A stretch of 64,000 nucleotides of DNA from NCBI GenBank assembly GCA_963823095.1, contig CAWGKI010000030.1:62001-126000 (forward strand), read 5' to 3'. This DNA is from CAIVVT01 sp963823095 (GTDB lineage: Bacteria; Acidobacteriota; Terriglobia; Bryobacterales; Bryobacteraceae). Below the pieces are notes generated by a model that saw only the letters and a list, made by a program, of their open reading frames with translations, searched no databases and was not told where the DNA came from. This document shows, one piece after another, positions 1 through 8,430 of the stretch (its first letter is position 1; every line of letters starts with the position of its first letter). A program made the translations under genes and the position numbers.

Positions 1-516
1 TTTCTGGACGGAACGAACATCGGCGTAGTGTTCAACAATCCGCTCTGGACTGCGCCCGTCGAGATTGCGCCGCTCGCAGGCAGTACCGCAACGCAGATCA
101 GTGTGCAGATCCCGAACTCGCCGGCGGCCTGGCCGGCCGGGTTCTACACGCTTGAAGTTCTGGTGCAGCGTCCAACCGAAACCTACCGTCGCTCCACCAA
201 TCAGCTCTCGATCACGCTCGCGCCGACCGTCACCGTGGCGCCCGCCTCGACTTCCGCCGCGGCCAGCATTACCTACACGGCTACATGCAGTCCCGAGATC
301 TGGGTCGGCCAGACCGTCTTCCTGCTGCTGGGCGATCGGCAGATTGCCGCACAGAAGTTCACCGTCCAAACGAACACGCTGACCTTCGATGCCTTGAACC
401 TGACGGCTGGCAGCTACTACTTCCGTCTGCGCGTGGACGGCGTAGACAGCTTGCTGGTGAATCGCGCAGCAACGCCTCCGGCCTTCGACTCAACTCAGCT
501 GGTGACCGTCACATGA
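1..516 (+). CDS. Pvc16-like (DUF4255) eCIS protein, C-terminal part
   Basis: The reading frame is open from the first base, so the gene starts left of the window; only about 170 C-terminal residues are seen. They are rich in short beta-strands and end in an Ig/IPT-like sandwich. In eCIS loci, proteins of the Pvc16_N/DUF4255 family carry such a domain behind the conserved N-terminus and act as the tail terminator or cap at the sheath end. The DUF4255 part itself is not visible, so the call rests on this C-terminal style and on the position directly before the AAA+ ATPase, the usual order. The stop overlaps the next start in an ATGA (513-516), which means translational coupling. Confidence 0.6.
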   Translation, partial: FLDGTNIGVVFNNPLWTAPVEIAPLAGSTATQISVQIPNSPAAWPAGFYTLEVLVQRPTETYRRSTNQLSITLAPTVTVAPASTSAAASITYTATCSPEIWVGQTVFLLLGDRQIAAQKFTVQTNTLTFDALNLTAGSYYFRLRVDGVDSLLVNRAATPPAFDSTQLVTVT

Positions 517-2661
517 GCGACGCGGCAGCCTGGCAGAACGACAACGCGCGGTACCTCTCGGCGGCACTGGCGTGGCTGCGCGCCCTGCTGGAGCGGCTTG
601 CGAAAAACGACCGCCAACAGGCCACGGAGGTGCTGCCTCCGCCGCCCGCACAGCCGCCGTCCGAGGGCCACGCCGAAGGCAGGCCGTTCTGGCGGCGCTT
701 CCGCGGCGACGCCCCGCAGCTTGCATCGGCGCCGGAGCCGCTCCTGCTGCCACAGGGCAAGGGTTCTGGTGATCTTGGGGAAAGAGTCTCGCGGGCATTC
801 GCAGAGATGACCGCGGCTGCGCAAACCACGCCGCCGCCGGCGCTACTGCTGCTGAGCCAGCGGCTGGGGCTCTCGCCGTTCGAACGGGACTTGCTGCTGC
901 TTTGCGCGGCGATGGAACTGGATACGGGGATCGCAGGCCTGTGCGCCGCCGCGCAGGGCGATGCGAACCGTCCCTACCCCACCTTCGCGTTGGCGCTGGC
1001 GTTGTTCGACAAACCATCGTGGGATGCGCTCTCGCCGGAAGGGCGTCTGCGCTATTGGCGCTTGATCGAAATCGTTCAGCAGGGCGGGCAGCCGCTCACG
1101 GTCAGCCCGCTTCGGGCGGATGAGCGCATCGTCAGCTATCTGAAATGTCTGAACTATCTGGACGACCGGCTCGGGCCGCTGCTCACTCCACTCGAAATGC
1201 CGTCAGCGGAAGAACAACTGCCCCCGTCACAACAGGAGGCTGCCGCGCGCATCACCGGATATCTGAATCCGCTCACCGGCGGCCAGACCCTGCCCATAGT
1301 GCAGTTGCTGGGAAGCGACGCCGCTAGCAAAGTACTGATCGCCGTACATGCCGCCGCTGAACTGGGATTACAGGTCTACCGCCTGCCGGCGGCTCTGCTT
1401 CCGGCGCAGGTTGAGCGAATTGGAAACACTGAGCCGCTTGTGGCAGCGCGAGAGCTTGCTGTTGCCCTTGGCGCTCTATCTCGACGGACTCGGCTCTGAG
1501 GCGGAGACTGCGCAGACTAGTGCGAGTTCGCTGGTGCAACGCTTTCTGGCGCGGGCGAGCGGAGTCGTTTTCGTCGATTCCCGGGACGTATTGCCCGAGC
1601 TGATGGAAAACAGTCTGGCGGTGGATGTTGCCAAGCCCACCATCTCTGAACAGAAAGCGGCCTGGACAGCAGCCTTGGGGAGCGCCGCTGAGGAGAGTCC
1701 GGCACTGCTCGCAGGGCAGTTCAACTTGAGCCTGTCGGCCATCCGCAGGATTGCGCGTGAGGCTCAAGCGGACCCTTCGTTCGGCGGGCACGAGAGTCTG
1801 TGGAGCGCGTCCCTGGCGGCAACCCGCCCGCGGCTCGACACGCTGGCGCAGCGCATCGAGCCCAAGGCCACCTGGGACGACATTGTGCTGCCGGCGGCCC
1901 AAACCGCGCTTTTGCGCCAGATCTCCGCGCAAGTCGCGCAGCGCAACAAGGTCTACGAGGACTGGGGTTTCGCGCGCAAGATGAGCGGCGGCTTCGGCAT
2001 TAGCGCGTTGTTTGCGGGCGACAGCGGCTGCGGCAAGTCGATGGCGGCCGAGGTGATCGCCAACGATCTCCAACTCAACTTGTACCGCATCGACCTCTCG
2101 GCAGTCGTGAGCAAGTACATCGGCGAAACCGAGAAGAACCTGCGGCGCTTGTTCGACGCAGCCGAATGTGGCGGAGCGGTGCTGTTATTCGACGAGGCCG
2201 ATGCTCTTTTCGGCAAGCGGAGCGAAGTGAAGGACTCGCACGACCGCTACGCCAACATCGAAATCAATTACCTGTTGCAGAGAATCGAGTCGTACACGGG
2301 TCTGGCAATTCTCACCACCAACGTGAAGAGCGCTCTGGACTCTGCATTCATGCGGCGTTTGCGGTTCGTGGCCGACTTCCCGTACCCCGGGGCGACGGAG
2401 CGAAAAGCCATTTGGCAAAAAGCATTCCCTGCGGAGGCGCCGGTGCGGAACCTGGATTTCGAGCGGCTGGCGCGGCTGAGTCTCACCGGCGCCAACATCC
2501 ACTCCGTGGCCCTCAATTCCGCGTTTCAAGCGGCGCAGTCCGGAGCGCCGGTCACCATGCCCACGCTTCTGGATGCCGCGCGCACGGAATTGCGCAAATT
2601 GGGGCGGCCTGTCAACGAACTCGAGTTCCGTGCCCTTTCGAAGGCGGGTACCGCGGCATGA
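513..2661 (+). CDS. AAA+ ATPase of contractile injection system (Pvc15/Afp15-like), one frameshift
   Basis: This is the AAA+ ATPase found in almost every eCIS locus, thought to help assemble or load the particle in the cytoplasm. The N-terminal half (513 to about 1410) is the helical Pvc15-type region; the C-terminal half carries Walker A GDSGCGKS (about 2017-2040), Walker B LLFDEADALFG and a sensor region with LTTN and FMRRLRF. The protein should be about 715 residues. The two halves lie in different frames: near 1408-1411 one base must be skipped to pass from the RLPAALLPAQ text to the SELETLSRLWQRE text that continues the family pattern. The first frame would otherwise stop at 1499. This is a sequencing error or a recent mutation; the ATPase core is intact. 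Start ATG 513 overlaps the previous stop, and the end overlaps the next ATG at 2658. Confidence 0.88.
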
Positions 2662-2921
2662 AGATCCAAGTCCACATCGAACGCCTGGTTCTGGAGGGAC
2701 TGCCGGTCACAAGCCGCGAAGGGCCGCGAGTCCAGGCCGCGGTGGAGGCGGAGCTCGGGCGTCTGCTGGGAGCGACTGGATTGCGCGGCGAACTGCGCTC
2801 GGGCGGCGCCCTGCCTGCGCTGTCCGGTCATCCTCTTCGGCTGATGCGAAGCCAACATCCGAGCCTTCTGGGGCAGCAGATAGCGCGCTCCGTTCACGGA
2901 GGCATTGGAGGAGCGAAATGA
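2658..2921 (+). CDS. Small eCIS operon protein, unknown function
   Basis: An 87-residue protein locked into the operon at both ends by ATGA overlaps (2658-2661 and 2918-2921). It opens with a strand-type segment (KIQVHIERLVLEGL) followed by an amphipathic helix rich in Glu, Ala and Leu, then a Gly/Arg-rich tail. No signal peptide or membrane segment is seen. Small proteins of this kind often sit between the ATPase and the DUF4157 gene in eCIS loci. I do not recognise a named family; a structural or chaperone role for the neighbouring DUF4157 protein is only a guess from position. Confidence 0.7.
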   Translation: MKIQVHIERLVLEGLPVTSREGPRVQAAVEAELGRLLGATGLRGELRSGGALPALSGHPLRLMRSQHPSLLGQQIARSVHGGIGGAK

Positions 2922-5030
2922 GTTCCCGAGCGGCAGCACCTGCTCCGAAGACGATGAAGCCAACGTATGACGGCGACATCAGCCGCATTGCGCAGGCAGG
3001 GTCTCTCCCGCCAGTGTGCGTTGGAGGACGGACCCAGCCGCGAGTCAGTGTCTGAGACTGCGAATCATCGACGGCGCTCCGTCACGTCCTCCGGCGTGCC
3101 GCCAATCGTGCAGGAAGTGCTGCGCTCGCCCGGGCGGCCTCTCGACCCTGGCGTTCGCGCCGGTGCTGAATCGCGATTGGGATGGGAGTTCAGCGGTGTG
3201 CCGGTTCGTTCCGCGAGCCACGAAGCTTTACCACACGGCCTGAGTCTGGGATCTCCGAACGACAGCCACGAGCAGCAGGCCGGGCGCGTCGCGGAGAGAG
3301 CGCTGAACGGGACCGACAATGCTGCGGCTCGAACGGAGCAGAAGGTCGACTTGAGTGGTGTGCGTGTGCACACGGGTCCGGGTGCGGTTGAATCTGCGCG
3401 AGCCGTTGACGCTCTGGCCTACACAGTTGGGAACCATGTGGTGTGGGGAGCTGAGCAGCGCTCGCTGGAATCTGGTCCGGGAAGCCAGGTGCTCGCGCAC
3501 GAGTTGACGCACGTGGTCCAGCAGAGCCGTGTGGACGGTGCGCCCCGTGGAGTTGTGCAGCGAGTCGGGCTGTTTCAGTCCATCGCCCGGTTCTTCGGAG
3601 GAGGGACCTTCTCTGACGTCGAGCTGAAGGCGTACATCGAAGGGCTGCGCGGCACGGGCAAGATCGAAGACAACTTCGACAGCGACAACAAGGCTCGAGC
3701 CGTGGTTTCGAAGGGCCTGTATCAGAAAGAGGACGTCGGGATTCGCACCCTGCTGGTTCAGGAGATGCTGACTGGCCACGTGTCCAGCGCCGACGAGCAG
3801 GGGATTCTGACGATTCTGAAGAACGCCACTCCGGACGATCGCGAGCGGATCGTCGGCAAGATCGGCGCTGAAGCGCTCGTCAAGGCGTTCAGCGGAGATG
3901 CGCGCGACCAGCTCTACATAATCCTGGGAGGCGTCACGAAGCACAAGAAAGATCCTGTCGACACCGACTGGGCAGTCTCCTACACCGCGGATGGCGGGGG
4001 AGCGTCCAGGCCTCAGCGCATCGCGGTGGTCGTGGATCAACTACAAGCTCAGCCCAACAGTACAAACACGCCGCTCGACGTCGTCACATCGGGCAAGAGT
4101 GTGGTGAACAACAACCCCAGCGGCGCTCCCATGCCGATCCCAGGCACCGTTCCGCACCCAAGGGATACGGGCGGCGTGGGCTACATGGGCTTCCATGTGG
4201 CCGTGCAAAGGCCGGACCTCTCGGCAGCCGAAGTGCCCGGCTTCCCGATCCAAGCTGCGTACCCAGCCGTCGGCATCGATCGCCATCACGTCACCGCCAA
4301 GGTAGACCTGCACCTCGGCAGCGAAAAGGTCGGCGAGCGGCAGGTACAGAAGCAATCTGAAACCGAAGAAGCGAAGGCGACGGAGCAGACTCAAAAGCAG
4401 ACTTCGAGTGTCCAAGTCTCCACCGGGCAGAAGCAGACTGCGGGTCAGCGCAGGGCGGTCAGTGGAGAGAAGGCGACGAGCGACGAGCACCAGAAGTCGA
4501 GCGGTAAAGAGACCACTGATACCACCAGTCGAACCATAACTCTAACCTTGGGCGCCAAGCTGACCCCGGAATTCAGCGCCAAGCTGGCCGCCAAGACCGG
4601 GATCCAGGTGGATGGCGGTTTGCTGGCAGCCATCCTCGCTGTCGCGGAACCGGAAGGCGCACTGCTTGCAAAAGAACTTGGCAGTGCTCTCAGTTCAATC
4701 AAGTTCAACCTGGAAGGCAGCGTGGAGTTCGGTTTCAAAGTCACTCTCGAACTGTCGGCCCAATTGGGGATCTCCTGGACCAATTCGCATTCCACGACCG
4801 TGAAAAAGGGCACGATAGACAGCCACAAGGAGGAGCAGCGCCTGAAGGGAGAAGTAGATGTCACGGCGGGTGCGGAGCAGTCCTCCGGGACAGTCGTCAG
4901 CTCCGGCCAGGAAAGCTCCACCACGCAGAAGAAGTCACAGGCGGAGCGGCAACGCACATCTACGACGGATACCACCGCGGTGAACAAGCTGACCGTGGAC
5001 AAGGCCGGAGTAACGTTCGATGTCCGGTAA
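2918..5030 (+). CDS. DUF4157 protein with novel C-terminal region, candidate eCIS cargo; probable frameshift near start
   Basis: The N-terminal third is a DUF4157 domain: VPPIVQEVLRSPG, ALAYTVGNHVVWG and the zincin-like HELTH (bases 3498-3512). DUF4157 proteins are hallmark eCIS partners and several are loaded into the tube lumen as effectors. A helical segment follows (about 3615-3950), then about 360 residues I do not recognise: a Lys/Gln/Ser/Thr-rich hydrophilic stretch (about 4330-4520), a block of alternating polar and hydrophobic strands with a hydrophobic helix (about 4530-4800), and a second Ser/Thr/Gln-rich stretch to the end. No signal peptide. Start: GGAGGAG at 2907-2913 and the ATGA overlap favour ATG 2918, but that frame ends at 3055; the long frame has only an ATG at 2967 without a ribosome site. 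One skipped base around 2990-3010 would join them. Confidence 0.75.
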
Positions 5031-5051
5031 GCGAGTGGAGGAGATCCGAGC

Positions 5052-5714
5052 ATGAGCGCATTCCCCGGTTCCCCCAAAGTGCTGAAAGGCGGCATCGTTC
5101 TGCTCGATCCGGACCAGTTCACCGTTCTGCCGAACGGCATCATCGTGCTGCAGTACAATCCCGACACGCTCACGCGGACGCTCAAGATCAAAGGCGCCGA
5201 AGAGGGCGGCGACCGGTCGGAGGCCTTGCGTTTAACGGGTCCGCCGGTGGAGACCATCAAGCTGGAAGCGGAGATCGACGCCACAGACCAGTTGGAACAG
5301 CCCGATCAGAACCCCAACGCAGTGCAATATGGGATCTTCCCGCAACTCGCGGCGCTCGAAACAACGGTCTATCCGCCCAGCGTCACGCTGCAAAACAACA
5401 ACAGCCTCTCGCAAATGGGCACTCTCGAAATCATGCCGATGCTCGCGCCGTACACACTCTTCGTGTGGAGCGCACGCAGGGTGGTGCCGGTGCGCATCAC
5501 GGATCTCAGCATCACAGAAGAAGCGTTCGACCCTGCCCTCAATCCGATCCGCGCCAAAGTCAGCCTCGGGCTGCGAGTGCTGAGCATCGACGACCTCTAT
5601 TTCTCCGACAAGGGCGGAAGCCTCTACATGGCGTATCAACAGCAGAAGGAGAGCTTGGCCGCGCTATTCCAGGGCGGCACGTTCGGCCAATTGGGTATCA
5701 CGGGAATCTCATGA
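5052..5714 (+). CDS. eCIS baseplate/tube-junction protein (Pvc7-like N-terminal type)
   Basis: A 220-residue protein of the family found between the tube genes and the LysM/hub genes in eCIS and related tails. The pattern seen is the one typical of that family: an early LQYNPDTLTRTL motif, VETIKLEAEIDA, then an LAALETTVYP segment, and a strand-rich end with VRITDLSITEEAFD and LNPIRAKVSLGLRVL. It corresponds to the N-terminal part of Afp7/Pvc7, which links the inner tube to the baseplate; here the LysM part is the separate next gene. Start ATG 5052 has GGAGGAG at 5037-5043. The stop overlaps the next start (ATG 5711). Complete and intact. Confidence 0.8.
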   Translation: MSAFPGSPKVLKGGIVLLDPDQFTVLPNGIIVLQYNPDTLTRTLKIKGAEEGGDRSEALRLTGPPVETIKLEAEIDATDQLEQPDQNPNAVQYGIFPQLAALETTVYPPSVTLQNNNSLSQMGTLEIMPMLAPYTLFVWSARRVVPVRITDLSITEEAFDPALNPIRAKVSLGLRVLSIDDLYFSDKGGSLYMAYQQQKESLAALFQGGTFGQLGITGIS

Positions 5715-6086
5715 GCAACGGCACACCGACCGATCCAGTCCAGGCGATGCTGGCGCAGACGTCGCTGCAGAACACGTTGTTCGCGTCGACCAGCCGCTAT
5801 TACGGCTTGCCGACCGCAACGCTCGCCCTGCCGCAAGGGAGGTCGATCGCATACGTGGAGCGGCGCTTCGTCCCACAACCGGAGAGCTTTCAGCTCATTC
5901 AGCAACACACCGTGACCCAAGGCGAGCGCGCTGGACAACATCGCAGCGCGTTTCCTGGGCGACCCCGAGTTGTTCTGGCGCCTGTGCGACGCCAACCGCG
6001 CGATGCGGCCCGAAGATCTGACCAAGACTCCTGGCCGCGTATTGGCCATCACCCTGCCGCAAGGGATCAGCGGAACAGCCCTATGA
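5711..6086 (+). CDS. LysM-like baseplate adaptor protein (gp53/Pvc7 C-terminal type), one frameshift
   Basis: A protein of about 124 residues with a LysM-like fold near the C-terminus, as in the T4 gp53/Afp7 adaptor that clamps the baseplate hub. From ATG 5711 the frame gives the conserved YVERRFVPQPESF text and then HTVTQGER; one base must be skipped at 5927-5931 to continue as LDNIAARFLGDPELFWRLCD ANRAMRPEDLT and the closing ITLPQG, ending at the TGA at 6084-6086. That stop overlaps ATG 6083 of the hub gene in an ATGA, which confirms the second frame. Without the correction the ribosome would run in frame into the next gene and fuse the two. Error or mutation cannot be told apart from the sequence alone. 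Confidence 0.75.
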
Positions 6087-7210
6087 ACAAAGGCTTCTAT
6101 CTGACGTTGATGATGGGCGGGTTCACGGCGAGCCCCGTGCCCGAGGCCGTCATTGACGCGCTGACAGAGGTTCAGGTGACCACGGCTATGGGCAGCCAGA
6201 GCGGATTTCAGTTGAAATTCACGATAGGAAAAAACTCCGCTCTTCAACGAATGCTGGTGTCGGGCGCGTTCGATCCGAGGCAGCGCGTGATTATCGCCGT
6301 GACAGTGAATGGGGCCACCGAAGTGCTGATGGATGGCATCATCACCAAGCAGGATCTGACGCCCAGTCTCGCCGCCGGGAAATCGACATTGACCTTGACC
6401 GGCCTCGACTTGACGGCGCTGATGGACTTCATCGACTTCACCGGCTTCCCTTTCCCCGCGATTCCGTTGTTCGTCATTGTGGAGTTGCTTCTGGCCAAGT
6501 ACTCGGTGCTCGGGGTGGTCCCCATGGCGCTGCCTACAGTACTCAGCCTGATAGACAACCCGTTGGATAGCTATCCCAAGCAGCAAGGGACGGACTACGG
6601 CTATATCACCAGTCTTGCCGCGGAAGTGGGCGCGGTGTTCTACCTGGATCCCGGGCCGGCGCCGGGTATGAGCACGGCTTACTGGGGGCCGGATATCACG
6701 ACGTTGTTCGGCGGCACGCAATCGGCGCTCAGCATCAACCTGGACGCGGCCACGAACCTCGATTCGATGAGCTTCACCTACGACGGCACACTGGCCACAC
6801 AGTATCTCATCACTATCATCGAGCCCAATACTAAGATCCCGCTGCTGATTCCGGTCCCGAGCATCGACCTGCTCAAACCTTCTTTGGCGCAGAGCCGGGC
6901 AACCCCGTTGAAAACGGAACAGTTGACGCCGCTCGCCGGCGAGAACCCGATCAAGGCCGCTCTGATCGCGCTGGGCAAGCTCCTGGTGTCTTCCGATGCG
7001 ATCAGCGCCAACGGCGAGTTGGACGTCCTGCGCTACGGTCACGTGTTGAAGGTCCGGCAGAAGGCGGCAGTGCGCGGGGCGGGTGAGTATTACGACGGCG
7101 AGTATTACGTGAAGAGCGTCACGCATAACATCAAGCGCGGCGAATACAAACAGAGCTTCTCCCTGTCGAGGGGAGGAGTAGGGTCCACTGTCCAAACGGT
7201 GAGCGTATGA
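6083..7210 (+). CDS. eCIS hub protein, phage late-control gpD-like (Pvc8 N-terminal half)
   Basis: A 375-residue gpD/gp27-type hub protein. It shows the typical N-terminal barrel text with VTTAMGSQSGFQLKFTIGK and a conserved TLTLTGLDLTALMD, then a middle domain with YGYITSLAAEVGAVFYLDPG, and the closing VRGAGEYYDGEYYVKSVTH followed by KRGEYKQSFSLSRGG. In Afp and PVC particles this part is fused with the OB/spike part in one VgrG-like Pvc8; here the spike part is the separate next gene, overlapping by ATGA at 7207-7210. It should form the trimeric hub through which the tube passes. Intact. Confidence 0.85.
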   Translation: MNKGFYLTLMMGGFTASPVPEAVIDALTEVQVTTAMGSQSGFQLKFTIGKNSALQRMLVSGAFDPRQRVIIAVTVNGATEVLMDGIITKQDLTPSLAAGKSTLTLTGLDLTALMDFIDFTGFPFPAIPLFVIVELLLAKYSVLGVVPMALPTVLSLIDNPLDSYPKQQGTDYGYITSLAAEVGAVFYLDPGPAPGMSTAYWGPDITTLFGGTQSALSINLDAATNLDSMSFTYDGTLATQYLITIIEPNTKIPLLIPVPSIDLLKPSLAQSRATPLKTEQLTPLAGENPIKAALIALGKLLVSSDAISANGELDVLRYGHVLKVRQKAAVRGAGEYYDGEYYVKSVTHNIKRGEYKQSFSLSRGGVGSTVQTVSV

Positions 7211-7722
7211 AGAGCGGTCCGAAATACTTCGGCATCTATCGCGGGACGGTGGCGAACAATATCGATCCCATGCAGATCGGCCGCATCCTCGCGATTGTGC
7301 CGGACGCGGGAAGCGTCACGCCATCCACGTGGGTGATGCCGAGCGTCCCGCTGGCCGGCAAACAGATGGGCACGTTCATGGTGCCGCAGATTGGAGCCGG
7401 CGTCTGGATTCAGTTCGAGGGCGGCGATCCCGACAAGCCGGTGTATACGGGCGGATGGTGGGGAGTCGCGGCCGAGGTGCCCGCACTCGCGCTGGCCGGA
7501 GTGCCGGGCGATCCGAACATCGTGATACAGACGACGCTGCAAAACGCCATTGTCGTCAGCGATCTGCCCGGCCCCACGGGCGGCATCATGCTCAAGAGCA
7601 CTACGGGGGCCACGATCATCGTGAACGACACGGGGATCTATATCCAAAACGGAAAAGGCGCCAGCATCGTCATGACCGGGCCGACGGTCACGATCAACGC
7701 GGGCGCGCTGGTGGTGGTGTAG
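7207..7722 (+). CDS. eCIS baseplate spike protein, gpV/gp5 OB-fold and beta-prism (Pvc8 C-terminal half)
   Basis: A 171-residue protein with an N-terminal OB-fold of the phage baseplate assembly protein V/gp5 type: VANNIDPMQIGRILAIVPD, then VPQIGAGVWIQFEGGDPDKP and the YTGGWWG that ends this fold. The C-terminal part (LKSTTGATIIVNDTGIYIQN GKGASIVMTGPTVTIN) is the repeating strand pattern of a triple beta-prism spike. It should sit below the gpD-like hub and carry the PAAR tip encoded next. Its start overlaps the hub stop, so the two are likely made in equal amounts. Intact. Confidence 0.88.
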   Translation: MKSGPKYFGIYRGTVANNIDPMQIGRILAIVPDAGSVTPSTWVMPSVPLAGKQMGTFMVPQIGAGVWIQFEGGDPDKPVYTGGWWGVAAEVPALALAGVPGDPNIVIQTTLQNAIVVSDLPGPTGGIMLKSTTGATIIVNDTGIYIQNGKGASIVMTGPTVTINAGALVVV

Positions 7723-7730
7723 GAGGCGCC

Positions 7731-8054
7731 ATGCCGGGATTCCTACTGCACGTTGGGGCGACAGTTCAGTGCGCGCACGGCGGGATGGCCCAACCCACGG
7801 TTCCGAATCCGCGCGTGACCGTGATGGGACAGCCCACGGTTACGATGACGGCGCCTTACGTGGTCGCGGGCTGCGCTTTTCCGCCTCCGCCGGCGGGCAA
7901 CGGCCCCTGCGTGACTGCGCAGTTTGTCACCTCGGCTCTGCGGGTCACCTCCAACGGACAGCCGCTGCTATTGCTCGACAGCCAGGCGATCTGCGTGCCG
8001 ACCGGCACCCCGCTTCTGATCGTGATGACACAAACGCGCGTGACGGGAACTTGA
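7731..8054 (+). CDS. PAAR-like spike tip protein (Pvc10-like)
   Basis: A 107-residue protein of the PAAR-like type that caps the spike of contractile systems. Seen are the N-terminal LHVGATVQCAHGG motif, the mid-protein PYVVAGCAFPPP, GPCVTAQFVTSALRVTSNGQ P, and the closing LLLDSQAICVPTGTPL; His and Cys residues (His near residue 7 and 16, several Cys) could bind the tip metal ion. The start at 7731 has a perfect AGGAGG at 7721-7726. It directly follows the spike gene, the usual order. Intact. Confidence 0.88.
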   Translation: MPGFLLHVGATVQCAHGGMAQPTVPNPRVTVMGQPTVTMTAPYVVAGCAFPPPPAGNGPCVTAQFVTSALRVTSNGQPLLLLDSQAICVPTGTPLLIVMTQTRVTGT

Positions 8055-8060
8055 GCCGCT

Positions 8061-8417
8061 ATGAACATCGACTACCCATTCCATAACGATGCGCAGGGCC
8101 GCACGGCGTCCACGGACGACAACGATCATATCCGCGACATGATCGAGCAACTGCTTTTCACCAATCCGGGAGAGCGCGTGAACCGCCCCGACTTTGGCAG
8201 CGGCCTGCTTCAGATGGTCTTCGCGCCGAACAGTCCCGAGCTGGCTGCGGCGCTGCAATTGACGGTTCAAGCCGCGTTGCAGCGATACCTGGGAGATCTG
8301 ATCAACCTGCAGCAGCTTCAGGTGAGCGCGCAGGATTCGACGTTAAGCGTGGTGGTGCAGTACGTGGTGCGGCAAACACAGCAGAGTTTCACTCAAACCT
8401 TCGTGAGGAGCGCCTGA
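8061..8417 (+). CDS. GPW/gp25 family baseplate wedge protein (Pvc9-like)
   Basis: A 118-residue gp25-like protein. It has the family signature: the N-terminal DYPFHNDAQGR segment, DDNDHIRDMIEQLLFTNPGE R, then RPDFGSGL and the QYLG-type helix before a strand ending in VVQYVVRQTQQ. The EPR-like motif in this family initiates sheath polymerisation on the baseplate; here the text at that place is PGERVNRPDFGSGL, the usual form. It lies 6 bases after the PAAR gene and 13 before the first gpJ-like gene. Intact. Confidence 0.9.
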   Translation: MNIDYPFHNDAQGRTASTDDNDHIRDMIEQLLFTNPGERVNRPDFGSGLLQMVFAPNSPELAAALQLTVQAALQRYLGDLINLQQLQVSAQDSTLSVVVQYVVRQTQQSFTQTFVRSA

Positions 8418-8430
8418 GCGAGGTGGACGC

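Noticed and set aside
1395..1420. Programmed +1 frameshift in the ATPase gene
   Set aside because: There is no in-frame stop or slippery stretch at the crossing point, and unrelated genes in the window show the same kind of break; sequencing error is simpler.
5636..7195. Open frame of 519 codons on the - strand, antisense to the hub genes
   Set aside because: It is a shadow of high-GC coding on the + strand; the + strand has clear family motifs and the - strand text is Arg/Gln/His-rich without any.
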